Assembly (NCBI GenBank): GCA_002321335.1
Contig: DCMG01000047.1
Location: 1-7,603, forward strand
Length of the DNA stretch: 7,603 nt
Source of the DNA: Bacteroidales bacterium UBA1628
GTDB lineage: Bacteria > Bacteroidota > Bacteroidia > Bacteroidales > UBA932
Direction: 5' to 3'
Under the pieces are notes generated by a model that was not told the DNA's origin, made no database searches, and saw nothing but the letters and a program-made list of their open reading frames with translations. Shown one piece after another: positions 1 through 6,762 of this stretch. How positions within the stretch are numbered: position 1 is the stretch's first letter; every line of letters begins with the position of its first letter. The position numbers and the translations under genes are program-made.

Positions 1-732
1 TGCATGGCGGTTTCCGGGAAGTGCTACCTCAGCCTCCAGACCTACGGGGCATCGGCGAACCGGGGAGCATGCTACCAGCTTTGCCGCAGGGGCTACGAGG
101 TCACGGACCTTGAGACGGGCACGAAACTGAACATCGACAACAAGTATATCATGTCCCCTAAGGATCTGTGCACCATCGAGTTCATGGACAAGATTATCGA
201 TGCCGGCGTGAAAGTCTTCAAGATCGAGGGACGGGCGAGGAGCGCTGAATATGTCAAAAAGACCGCTGAGTGCTACCGCCGTGCGGCGGACGCGGTCTGC
301 GAGGGACGTTACACGCCTGATCTGGCGGCCTCATTGAAAGAGGAACTGTCCGAGGTCTTCAACAGAGGGTTCTGGGACGGTTACTATCAAGGTGCCAAGC
401 TCGGTGAGTGGAGCGATGTCTATGGCAGCCACGCCACACGCAAGAAGATCTATTGTGGGAAGATCACGAACTGGTTCGACAGAATCTCCGTCGCTGAGGT
501 ACTGATCGAGTCCGAACCGCTCCGCAAAGGTGACGACATCCTGATCATCGGTGAGACCACAGGAGTCATAGAGCAGTCAGTCAGCGAGATACGGGTTGAC
601 CTAAAGCCAACCGAGAAGGCCGCGAAAGGCGCCCTCTGCTCCATTCCGGTAATATTCCCGGATGACATCAGCACCCCCGGCGGCAAGAAGATCCGCCGAG
701 GCGACAAGGTCTACATCTGGCGAGAAATCTGA
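1..732 (+). CDS. U32-family peptidase-like Fe-S protein, probable tRNA/rRNA hydroxylation factor (5' truncated)
   Basis: This is the C-terminal 243 residues of a U32-family protein; the reading frame is open from base 1, so the start lies upstream. The very first codon is the first Cys of the U32 signature C-x4-G-x-C-x-[LIVM]-S (visible residues 1-11, CMAVSGKCYLS). It is followed by NRGACYQLC (20-28), DLCTIEF (55-61) and FKIEGRARS. Characterised members (TrhP/YegQ, RlhA, UbiU/UbiV) are not proteases in practice: they bind a 4Fe-4S cluster and act in prephenate-dependent hydroxylation of tRNA or rRNA, or of ubiquinone. Cys 1, 8, 24 and 57 have roughly the UbiU cluster-ligand spacing; Cys28 is a further conserved residue. 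Bacteroidota members are usually a little over 400 residues, so about 40 percent is missing. The fold assignment is firm, but the substrate (tRNA U34 as in TrhP, or 23S rRNA as in RlhA) cannot be settled from this part. It is convergent with trmB, itself a tRNA-modification gene. Confidence 0.9.
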   Translation, partial: CMAVSGKCYLSLQTYGASANRGACYQLCRRGYEVTDLETGTKLNIDNKYIMSPKDLCTIEFMDKIIDAGVKVFKIEGRARSAEYVKKTAECYRRAADAVCEGRYTPDLAASLKEELSEVFNRGFWDGYYQGAKLGEWSDVYGSHATRKKIYCGKITNWFDRISVAEVLIESEPLRKGDDILIIGETTGVIEQSVSEIRVDLKPTEKAAKGALCSIPVIFPDDISTPGGKKIRRGDKVYIWREI

Positions 733-745
733 GATCCGTGCCGCA

Positions 746-772
746 CGGTCACTTCGACAAGATCAGTGACCG
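746..772. terminator. Inverted repeat between convergent genes, possible bidirectional terminator
   Basis: CGGTCACT (746-753) and AGTGACCG (765-772) form a perfect 8-bp stem with an 11-base loop. It lies in the 41-bp gap between the U32 stop (730-732) and the trmB stop (774-776). A smaller hairpin, CCGTG/CACGG (736-740 with 744-748), overlaps its left arm, so the two cannot form together. Neither strand has a strong T run after the stem, so it is not a textbook intrinsic terminator. The role is inferred from position and symmetry. Confidence 0.5.
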
Positions 773-773
773 A

Positions 774-1610
774 TCAATGTTGTTTCTCAGGCTGGTGGGT
801 GAAGTGGCGGGGGCCTTCGACGGAGCGCCAGTAGTCGGAGTCGAACTCGGGATGGATGTACGGGCCGGTGTGGTCGATCACGAAGCTCAGGTAGGTGATC
901 TTGTAGCCTTGGGCTGAGAACATCTTTTCGTAGAAGGTCTGCACCTCGAACAAGGCCTCGACCGCTGACTCTCCGGCGACAGAGCGCAAGGCGCAATCCG
1001 AGAGATCAGTCCGGCCGGTTCCGTAAAGGTCGTCGGTGCTTGCCAGAATCGTCAGACCGTTCTGCTCGGCCACCGCGCGGGAATATTCATAAAGGAAGCG
1101 ACTATCAGTCTTGAGGTGGACTATTCCGCCCTTTTTCAAGAACTTGCGGTAGCGCTCCAGAAACAACGGGCTCGTCAGGCGGCAGTTCTCGCTTTTCATC
1201 TGGGGGTCGGAGAAGGTCAGCCATATTTCCGAAACCTCATCGGGAGCGAAGAAGGCATCGATGAACTCAATTCTGGTGCGCAGGAACGCCACATTCGGGA
1301 GATTGTGCTCCGTGGCGAACTTGGCTCCCTTCCAAAGGCGCGCGCCCTTGATGTCAACCCCTATGTAGTTGAGCGACGGCTCCCTGCGGGACAAATCAAT
1401 CGTGTACTCCCCTTTTCCGCAACCGAGTTCCAGCACGATAGGCTGGTCAGCCTTGAACATTCTCTCGTTCCAATGGCCTTTGACCGGATGATCCTTGAGT
1501 CTCAAACTGTTGCCCGCCTCGGACTTGTCAAGCACCGAAACCGCCTCCGGTTGAAGAAGACAGGAGAAAGTCTCGTTCTCCGCGAATTTTCTAAGTTTAT
1601 CGTGTCCCAT
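774..1610 (-). CDS. trmB: tRNA (guanine-N7)-methyltransferase TrmB
   Basis: Transfers a methyl group from S-adenosylmethionine to N7 of G46 in the tRNA variable loop, in the cytoplasm. The 278-residue product shows the SAM-binding motif ELGCGKGEY (residues 61-69), the acidic residue of GVDIKGARLW (D86), the family motif in its Bacteroidota form FSDPQMKSE (133-141; FPDPW in E. coli) and LKTDSR (166-171), with the C-terminal VQTFYEKMFSAQGYKITYL block. I start at the ATG at 1610-1608 because MGHDKLRKFAENETF matches the usual N-terminus of Bacteroidota TrmB and AAGAAAGGAAA sits directly upstream. An in-frame ATG at 1634 would add eight residues and lengthen the overlap. The chosen start lies inside the end of gldH (14-base overlap), suggesting coupled translation. 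It is longer than many TrmB proteins because of about 25 extra residues before VQTFYEKMF and a charged C-terminal tail. It is the last gene of the minus-strand cluster. Confidence 0.93.
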   Translation of the reverse strand: MGHDKLRKFAENETFSCLLQPEAVSVLDKSEAGNSLRLKDHPVKGHWNERMFKADQPIVLELGCGKGEYTIDLSRREPSLNYIGVDIKGARLWKGAKFATEHNLPNVAFLRTRIEFIDAFFAPDEVSEIWLTFSDPQMKSENCRLTSPLFLERYRKFLKKGGIVHLKTDSRFLYEYSRAVAEQNGLTILASTDDLYGTGRTDLSDCALRSVAGESAVEALFEVQTFYEKMFSAQGYKITYLSFVIDHTGPYIHPEFDSDYWRSVEGPRHFTHQPEKQH

Positions 1611-2055
1611 TTTCCTTTCTTGTGAAGATAACACCCAGACCCCGGATTGACTCGGAATCGTTCAACACCCTGGCCTTCAGCCGCCACAGGCCACGCTCCG
1701 GCAAATCCAAGTATTCCTTGTAGGCTGACAGATAGTCCTTGTTATAGTACGATGAATCCACAGGACGCTCGACACGGATGAAGGTCGTGTCGGAAATGAT
1801 CACTGAATCCGATGGTGAGATCCAACGCAGGTCCAGAGAGACACTGTCCGACGGAAACTCTCCGAAAGCCGGGCGCTCCAACCTTGTGTAGAAATCCAAT
1901 CCGTAAGCTACAGTCGAATCCGACAGATCAAGACTGAATATATAAGTGTCACCATATTCAGCATCCTCCTTGATGACGAACGGCTCGTAGGAAACAGGCC
2001 GTGAGCATGAAGCCACAGCCAGCGACAGAACGAGCGCCGGAATAAGGCTACGCAT
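1597..2055 (-). CDS. gldH: GldH-family gliding motility lipoprotein
   Basis: A 152-residue predicted lipoprotein. The N-terminus has a short hydrophobic stretch ending in the lipobox VASC, with Cys17 as the expected lipidated residue, so the mature protein should be anchored in the envelope. There is no run of acidic residues after the Cys, the usual surface-export signal in this phylum, which favours a periplasm-facing location (inference). The rest looks like a beta-rich domain. Its C-terminal pattern YLDLPERGLWRLKARVLND followed by SIRGLGVIFTRKE matches the GldH family ending (a G-x-W/Y-x-F block, then a short loop and GI-x-GVGI-x). GldH was defined in Flavobacterium johnsoniae, where it is needed for gliding, but it is kept in non-motile Bacteroidales, so motility should not be assumed. 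The start overlaps the end of ricT by 8 bases and its end overlaps trmB by 14, so translation of all three is probably coupled. Confidence 0.83.
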   Translation of the reverse strand: MRSLIPALVLSLAVASCSRPVSYEPFVIKEDAEYGDTYIFSLDLSDSTVAYGLDFYTRLERPAFGEFPSDSVSLDLRWISPSDSVIISDTTFIRVERPVDSSYYNKDYLSAYKEYLDLPERGLWRLKARVLNDSESIRGLGVIFTRKENGTR

Positions 2056-3433
2056 CGGTCTTTGGTTTCGGCTCCGGTTTCATGTCCGCACGTGGGGCGC
2101 CTCCACGTTGGTTGTCTCCACGTGATCCCTCTCCGCGCTGGCGCTGAGGACGACCGTTACCATTTCCGCGCTGGCCACGGTTCCTGAAATTAGAGCCTTC
2201 CGGTCTTGAAGAGGCCTGAGAGCCGTCAGAAACCGGCTTCGCCTGAGCCTCGGCCGAAACCGTTCCTGACGCGACACCAGCGTTAGCCTTCACCTTGTTC
2301 TTGCCGCGGCTCTTGTTCTTGCTCTTCTTCGGCTTGTCGAACCTTGTGATGCTGTCATCCCCCACGGCGGACACGAACTGAGGTCCCGTAGGCTCTGGTT
2401 CCGTCTTCAAGGATTCCGGTTTCTGGCCATTGCGGTTCATCATTATGATCTGGGCCACCTCTGAGGCAGCCACCGGATAGAGATTCGAGAGCGACCCCTT
2501 CTCATAAGAGAAATACATTATCTCCTGAAGGATGTCAGTCTTGACCAGATAAGCCAGACCATCCTCAAATTCAAGCGGTTCCGAGACTTTAGGAATACGT
2601 GACTGGGCATCCAGATAGTTGGCCACCTCGTAATTCAGGCAGCATTTCAACTTTCCGCACTGGCCGGCAAGTTTCTGCGGATTCAAGGACAGATCCTGTG
2701 TGCGGGCGGCGGAAGTGGAGATGGACTGAAAGTTGGTTATGAAATTAGCGCAGCATAACTCTCGTCCGCAGACTCCGAGACCACCGATCAGACCGGCTTC
2801 CTGACGGGCGCCGATCTGCTTCATCTCGATCCTGATGTGGAACTCTTCGGCGTAAACTTTTATCAGTTGGCGGAAATCCACACGTCCGTCGGCTATGTAG
2901 TAGAAAATCGCCTTCGTTCCGTCTCCCTGAAACTCCACATCTCCGATCTTCATGTCCAGTCCGAGTTCGGCGGCGATCCTGCGAGCCTGTATCATCGTGT
3001 CCTGTTCACGGGCGATTGCCTCCTGCCACTTTGCGATGTCGAAAGGCTTGGCCTTGCGGTAAATCTTTTTCAACTGGGTTGTCTCGGGATCAATCCCCTT
3101 GCACTTCATCTGACGGCCGACAATCGGACCCTCCAAAGTGACGATTCCCAAATCGTGACCGTTCATCGCCTCGACTATGACCAAGTCTCCGGCCTTGACC
3201 CCTTGACCGGAAGCATTTATGTAAATGCCTTTCCTTGTGTTCTTGAAACGAACCTCAAAAAGATCCTTGTACTGCTCCTGACGAATGCCGTGAAGCCAGT
3301 CATAATCCTTCAACTTGCAGCAACCTTGGCGGTAATTGCAGTCGTACTCACCGGTCTCTTGATTCTGCGAGATCGTGCAGCCACGGTTACAATCGAACTT
3401 TATTGTCTCGTTATCGATATTCTCCATATGCAT
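2048..3433 (-). CDS. ricT: RicT/YaaT-type PSP1 domain protein with RG-rich tail
   Basis: A PSP1-domain protein of 461 residues. In Bacillus subtilis RicT (YaaT), with RicA and RicF, carries Fe-S clusters and promotes RNase Y-dependent mRNA maturation; the role in Bacteroidota is not established. Three cysteine groups are visible: an N-terminal block (C15, C19, C32, C38, C39) before the conserved DYDWL; CGRELCC (C222, C227, C228); and CGKLKCC (C259, C264, C265). The PSP1 core runs over about residues 60-270 and includes GRVDFRQLIKVYAEEF and QIGARQEAGLIGGLG. From about residue 335 the protein turns low-complexity: a Lys-rich stretch (368-382), then Gly/Arg/Asn-rich sequence. Start is either the ATG at 3433 or one two codons later (3427); no clear Shine-Dalgarno decides. 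It lies 13 bases after holB and overlaps gldH by 8 bases. The holB-ricT order also occurs in Bacillus. Confidence 0.9.
   Translation of the reverse strand: MHMENIDNETIKFDCNRGCTISQNQETGEYDCNYRQGCCKLKDYDWLHGIRQEQYKDLFEVRFKNTRKGIYINASGQGVKAGDLVIVEAMNGHDLGIVTLEGPIVGRQMKCKGIDPETTQLKKIYRKAKPFDIAKWQEAIAREQDTMIQARRIAAELGLDMKIGDVEFQGDGTKAIFYYIADGRVDFRQLIKVYAEEFHIRIEMKQIGARQEAGLIGGLGVCGRELCCANFITNFQSISTSAARTQDLSLNPQKLAGQCGKLKCCLNYEVANYLDAQSRIPKVSEPLEFEDGLAYLVKTDILQEIMYFSYEKGSLSNLYPVAASEVAQIIMMNRNGQKPESLKTEPEPTGPQFVSAVGDDSITRFDKPKKSKNKSRGKNKVKANAGVASGTVSAEAQAKPVSDGSQASSRPEGSNFRNRGQRGNGNGRPQRQRGEGSRGDNQRGGAPRADMKPEPKPKTDA
2096..2206 (-). other. RG/RGG-like low-complexity tail of RicT
   Basis: Codons for about residues 410-446 of RicT encode a stretch dominated by Arg, Gly, Asn and Gln, with repeated RG pairs such as NRGQRGNGNGR and RGEGSRGDNQRGG. 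A Lys-rich segment (KPKKSKNKSRGKNKVK, residues 367-382) lies just before it. Such sequence is typical of disordered RNA-binding tails. It is read in the same frame as the rest of RicT with no break, so it is part of the protein and not a separate gene. Confidence 0.75.
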
Positions 3434-3446
3434 TTCAATATTATTG

Positions 3447-4541
3447 TCAGAAACTCAAATACAACCGTCCCACAAGGTCGGTGAAAAGAATCTTCTGGTT
3501 CACGTTACGGTCAATCAGCATCTGCGCCCTGTCCAGACAGGAAACCGCCATCCTCGGAAAACTCTTCCGGCAGCGCGAGGCCAAGCGGACGAAAAACTCG
3601 TTTTCCTCCCGCGAAATCCCCGCGATCTGAGGCAAGTTCTGCTGGATCAGGAACACTTTGCGAAGGCTTTCACCCGCAAATTTACAAAAAGCTTTCTGGT
3701 TTTCACGCGACGGCAACGCTGCCATCGCATCTCCCCATGCCAAAGCGGCGGAAAGATCTTTTGAGGCAAGGGCGTCAGTCAGGCCTTTGAATATCTCCAT
3801 CTGGCGCAAATAGTCCTCCTTCCCGGACAGGTAACGTAACGCCGTCCCTACACTGCCGCCCGCAACCAACGCCGCTTGCGAAGCCTCATCAGGATTTTTC
3901 CCGAAACGGGAAGTCAGTATCTCCACAATCTCATTCTTTGAATATGGCAGGACACGAATCGCCTGACATCTTGACGAGATGGTCTGCATGACTTTCTCCG
4001 GAGCATGGGTGATCATGATGAACAATGTCTTCTCCGGGGGCTCCTCTATGGCCTTGAGCAATCTGTTTGCGGAAGCGGCGTTCATCTTCTCAGGCAAATA
4101 TACAACGACTGCCTTCCAGCCTCCCTCAACCGAGGTAAGCCACACTGTCTCAAGAATTTCCTTAGCTTCGGCATTGTTGATTCCAGCCTGTTTCCCTTCG
4201 ATTCCGAAAGCCGTGCTGACCTCACTCTCAAGGGCGTAAGGATCGCTAGTCATCAAAGACCTCCAATATTCAAGGAACAGCTCCGCTCTGAGGTTCTCCA
4301 CCTTCTCGTTGACTTTCGAGCCGTTCGCCACCGGGTAAACGTAATGGACGTCCGGGTGTATGAGATTGGAAACCTTATGCTCATCGCCCAAGACCTGGCT
4401 CAAAAACGCCTGCACAAGAGCCATAGCCCCACAGCCGTCGTTCTCGTAGAGCATCATGGCATGAGGGATGCGCCCGCTTCCGGCCATCCCTTTCAACGCC
4501 TTGACGGCATCGTGGTTACCTATGATCCCGTCCAACGTCAT
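3447..4541 (-). CDS. holB: DNA polymerase III subunit delta' (HolB)
   Basis: A clamp-loader subunit: with delta and the DnaX protein it opens and loads the sliding clamp at replication. The 364 residues start with the family pattern IIGNHDAVKALKGM and GRIPHAMMLYE. The Walker B-like strand is VVVYLPEKMN (145-154), LLKAIEEPPEKTLFIMIT (161-178) is highly characteristic, and the sensor-1/SRC motif is ISSRC (188-192). The Walker A position (33-40, ENDGCGAM) lacks the Lys/Thr of GxxGxGK[ST], and the four-Cys zinc module usually found between it and the HPD-x-H-x-VYPV segment (62-71) is absent, leaving a short linker. Loss of ATPase residues is normal for delta' in some bacteria. The C-terminal third is helical, with RKVFLIQQNLPQ and SRCRKSFPRMA. 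Its ATG shares a base with the stop of the polyprenyl synthase gene (TGATG), and ricT follows 13 bases downstream. Confidence 0.9.
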   Translation of the reverse strand: MTLDGIIGNHDAVKALKGMAGSGRIPHAMMLYENDGCGAMALVQAFLSQVLGDEHKVSNLIHPDVHYVYPVANGSKVNEKVENLRAELFLEYWRSLMTSDPYALESEVSTAFGIEGKQAGINNAEAKEILETVWLTSVEGGWKAVVVYLPEKMNAASANRLLKAIEEPPEKTLFIMITHAPEKVMQTISSRCQAIRVLPYSKNEIVEILTSRFGKNPDEASQAALVAGGSVGTALRYLSGKEDYLRQMEIFKGLTDALASKDLSAALAWGDAMAALPSRENQKAFCKFAGESLRKVFLIQQNLPQIAGISREENEFFVRLASRCRKSFPRMAVSCLDRAQMLIDRNVNQKILFTDLVGRLYLSF

Positions 4542-4543
4542 CA
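4539..4543 (-). promoter_or_regulatory. TGATG stop-start overlap coupling polyprenyl synthase and holB
   Basis: On the minus strand the TGA stop of the upstream gene (4543-4541) and the ATG of holB (4541-4539) share the A. This arrangement normally means terminating ribosomes re-initiate on the next gene. It also fixes the holB start, since no other in-frame ATG near it fits the family N-terminus better. Confidence 0.8.
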
Positions 4544-5524
4544 GCTGTTCCTGTAAGCGGTGAATCCCGCGATCCTTATAAGATATTCCTTTTCCTTGGA
4601 ATCCGGGAGAACCGAAAGGGCTTCCTTTGCCTTGAGGACATATTCATCAAGGACAGAGACTGCATATTCAACACCTTTTCCGTCCCGCACGAAGCGTCTT
4701 ATTTCTTCCTTATATTCAGGATGTCCGTTGATTTCGGTCACTTTTTTTCTTATAGCCGCCTCGTCTTCCGCGCTCACTGACTTGAGCGCCCCCAGCAGCG
4801 GCAAGGTAATCTTCTGCTCCTCCAAGTCGATGCCCACCGGCTTGCCGATGTCCTGACCGTCGGAATAATCGAATATGTCATCCTTGATCTGAAAAGCGAT
4901 TCCCAGACTCACCGCATAACTCCTGACAGCTTCGATCTGTTCAGGCGTGGAGTTGACTGATATCGCCGCGGAGACAGCCGAAGATTCAAACAACGAGGCC
5001 GTCTTGCTGTAGATTATCCTCAGGTAGTCTTTTTCGTCCGTGTCCCCGCTTGTGGCTTTCTGAAGCTGAAGCATCTCCCCTTCGGCAAGATGGCTCAAGG
5101 TTCTGGAGAAAATCCTGATCACCTCGTTTCCGTGGGCGGATGACGAGAGTATGTTTTCCATGGCTCTGACAAGCCAATAGTCCCCTATCAGCACGGACGC
5201 CGCACCTCCCAGCAAGGACATAACCGTCGGGCAGCCACGCCTTTCCGAACTGCTGTCGGCCACATCGTCATGAAGCAGCGTGGCGTTGTGAAGCAACTCC
5301 GACGCGGCTGCGTAGTGAATGCTGTCTGCATTCGCCATGCCTCCGGAACAAGCCCGGGCGACAAGCAGGGAAACCAGTGGACGCAGTTGCTTTCCGCCAT
5401 GGGAAAGAATGGCAGTGTTGGTGGCATTCAACAGATCGATGTCACTTTCCAAGGAAGACCGGATCAAGGCGTCCGTGTCCTCCCAATCCTTGCCAAGGAA
5501 TGTTCTTACTTCTTCCAGAGTCAT
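4541..5524 (-). CDS. Long-chain trans-polyprenyl diphosphate synthase
   Basis: Condenses isopentenyl diphosphate units onto an allylic diphosphate, most likely to make the polyprenyl side chain of menaquinone; cytoplasmic or membrane-associated. The 327-residue protein has all the class hallmarks: GGKQLRP (43-49), the first Asp-rich motif DDVAD (86-90) in LLHDDVAD followed by RRG, GDYWLVRA (114-121), AEGEMLQLQ (147-155), and the second Asp-rich motif QIKDDIFDY (212-220) followed by GKPVGIDL and KITLPLL. The residues four and five positions before the first Asp-rich motif are small (Thr82, Ala81), which in this family points to long products (C30 to C40) and not farnesyl or geranylgeranyl. Chain length cannot be fixed by eye, so I give no symbol; octaprenyl- or heptaprenyl-type are the likeliest. 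It starts 11 bases after the LOG gene and its stop overlaps holB by one base. Confidence 0.92.
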   Translation of the reverse strand: MTLEEVRTFLGKDWEDTDALIRSSLESDIDLLNATNTAILSHGGKQLRPLVSLLVARACSGGMANADSIHYAAASELLHNATLLHDDVADSSSERRGCPTVMSLLGGAASVLIGDYWLVRAMENILSSSAHGNEVIRIFSRTLSHLAEGEMLQLQKATSGDTDEKDYLRIIYSKTASLFESSAVSAAISVNSTPEQIEAVRSYAVSLGIAFQIKDDIFDYSDGQDIGKPVGIDLEEQKITLPLLGALKSVSAEDEAAIRKKVTEINGHPEYKEEIRRFVRDGKGVEYAVSVLDEYVLKAKEALSVLPDSKEKEYLIRIAGFTAYRNS

Positions 5525-5535
5525 CCGTCCAGCGT

Positions 5536-6072
5536 TTAGTCCAAATGTCCGACAAGCTCGGCGACTGTGTCCGGGAACTCGATCAGTCCCCTTGAACGCT
5601 CATCGAGCATTCCGGTCTTTACATAGTGATCCAAAAGATCTTTCAACGGATTGTAGAATCCGTCAAGGTTCAGCGCATAGATCTTTCCGTCGTACTTGTC
5701 CAGTTTCGCCAAAGTCAACGTCCCGATGACCTCATCGAGAGTGCCTATTCCACCGGGAAGCGCGATCGCGGCGCAGGTTCCCTCACGCATCATCTCCTTT
5801 CGCTCCGCCATGGTGTCAGTCCAGATGACCTGATCAAGCCCCGGGAACTTGTACTGTTCCATAAAGCGTGGAAGCACGCCGATTTGACGGCCTCCGCAAC
5901 GGGCGACCTCATCGGCCACAGCACCCATTGTGCCTTTGATCGCGCCCCCGGAGACAATCGTGTAACCAAGCGAACAAGCCGCGCGGGTCAATTCCCGCGC
6001 AGCTTGATTGTACTTTTGATCGATGTCGTAGCTTGCCGAGCAATATATGACAATCTTCCGTTCCTCACTCAT
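5536..6072 (-). CDS. LOG-family nucleoside 5'-monophosphate phosphoribohydrolase (TIGR00730 type)
   Basis: A Rossmann-fold protein of 178 residues from the LOG (Lonely guy) / YvdD family. Members hydrolyse the N-glycosidic bond of nucleoside monophosphates; some act on cytokinin ribotides or AMP. The diagnostic motif PGGIGTLDE is complete (106-114), and so is the upstream Arg-Lys of MAERKEMM (88-95). The phosphate-loop region reads SGGAIKGTMGAVAD (41-54), close to the family SGGG-x-x-G-x-MG pattern. The N-terminus IVIYCSAS (7-14) takes the place of the common V-CG/YCGSS strand. Length is typical of the family. Old annotations of such proteins as lysine decarboxylases should be ignored. The in vivo substrate cannot be read from the sequence. 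It sits 11 bases behind the beta-barrel gene and 11 bases before the polyprenyl synthase gene, with no sign of its own promoter. Confidence 0.9.
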   Translation of the reverse strand: MSEERKIVIYCSASYDIDQKYNQAARELTRAACSLGYTIVSGGAIKGTMGAVADEVARCGGRQIGVLPRFMEQYKFPGLDQVIWTDTMAERKEMMREGTCAAIALPGGIGTLDEVIGTLTLAKLDKYDGKIYALNLDGFYNPLKDLLDHYVKTGMLDERSRGLIEFPDTVAELVGHLD

Positions 6073-6083
6073 CCGCCGATCAA

Positions 6084-6746
6084 TTAAAAGAAGAAAGCGA
6101 CGGAGGCCATGATTCCGTTGAAGTTGTTGCCGTTGTTGACAGCATCCTTGACTTTGTCACCCACAGTCTCACCGATGGAGTCCACTTTGCCGTCTTTGTC
6201 GTAAACATCTCCGAAATTCCAGAAATACTTGACGGAAAGTTGAAGTCTCCAGACATCAATTCCGGCTCCGACGCCAAGGCCGTACTCAATCTTTTTGAGA
6301 CTATCCTTGAGTTTGTCGGCAAGTTCGCCCGTCGTATTCTGACCAAGACGGTAGCCTACAAACGGCTCTGCGAAAACGTAAGGGCGGAAAGCCAGAAGAT
6401 CCGGTCCCCACTGAATCTGCACAGGAACTTCAAGGTAACCGACTTTTGTCTCGAACGCACCCAATGTCTCCGAAATCTCCGAGCTTCCCCACTTGTCAGC
6501 AGACAGGCCTTTCACCTGATAGAGCACTGACGGCTGGATAGCGAATCCGCCCACCAGAGGAATCTCGGCTGTGAGTCCTACATGATATAGTGATACAGAT
6601 TTGTTGTCAACATTCTTGATTGAGGTCGATGATGACGTGAAGCCCCCCGTCACTCCGACACGAGCAGAAGTGTACCGCTGGGCAGATGCTTCCGTATAAA
6701 AACCCAATGCAGCCACAACGGCGGCCGCGATCAATGTCTTTTTCAT
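6084..6746 (-). CDS. Small outer-membrane beta-barrel protein (porin-family / OMP_b-brl type)
   Basis: A 220-residue secreted protein with a clear signal peptide: MKK, a hydrophobic core (residues 4-15), and a likely cut after ASA (A22/Q23). The mature part alternates polar and hydrophobic residues in strand-sized blocks separated by loops (for example ARVGVTGGFTSS, SLYHVGLTAEIPL, FAIQPSVLYQVKG, GYLEVPVQIQW, RPYVFAEPFVGYRLG, LQLSVKYFWNF) and ends in VAFFF. A terminal aromatic residue is the usual signal for outer-membrane assembly. The size suggests about eight to ten strands. This pattern is common in Bacteroidota proteins annotated as outer membrane beta-barrel or porin family; no specific cargo or partner can be named. 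It contains no cysteine, so it is not itself a substrate for the thioredoxin encoded 16 bases upstream. The ATG at 6746 is the only start giving a complete signal peptide. Confidence 0.85.
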   Translation of the reverse strand: MKKTLIAAAVVAALGFYTEASAQRYTSARVGVTGGFTSSSTSIKNVDNKSVSLYHVGLTAEIPLVGGFAIQPSVLYQVKGLSADKWGSSEISETLGAFETKVGYLEVPVQIQWGPDLLAFRPYVFAEPFVGYRLGQNTTGELADKLKDSLKKIEYGLGVGAGIDVWRLQLSVKYFWNFGDVYDKDGKVDSIGETVGDKVKDAVNNGNNFNGIMASVAFFF

Positions 6747-6762
6747 TTCACGAGATGTTTAA

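Noticed and set aside
1116..1625. 169-codon plus-strand open frame opposite trmB
   Set aside because: Its sequence is antisense to a fully motif-supported TrmB and has no recognisable domain; a shadow frame caused by codon bias.
774..1634. Upstream ATG (1634) as the trmB start
   Set aside because: It adds eight residues outside the family N-terminus and extends the overlap with gldH to 38 bases; the ATG at 1610 has a purine-rich ribosome site and begins the conserved region.
2096..2340. Possible DNA repeat array in the 3' end of ricT
   Set aside because: The repeated look comes from Arg/Gly/Lys codons in a low-complexity protein tail; no unit of fixed length recurs.
2837..3484. 215-codon plus-strand open frame opposite ricT
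   Set aside because: It mirrors the PSP1 core, resembles no family, and extends only as far as the strong codon bias of the real gene allows.
4005..4556. 183-codon plus-strand open frame opposite holB
   Set aside because: Antisense to the conserved delta' core; no protein-like motifs, no promoter or ribosome site of its own.
5626..6087. 153-codon plus-strand open frame opposite the LOG gene
   Set aside because: Antisense shadow of a complete LOG-family gene with intact PGGxGT motif.
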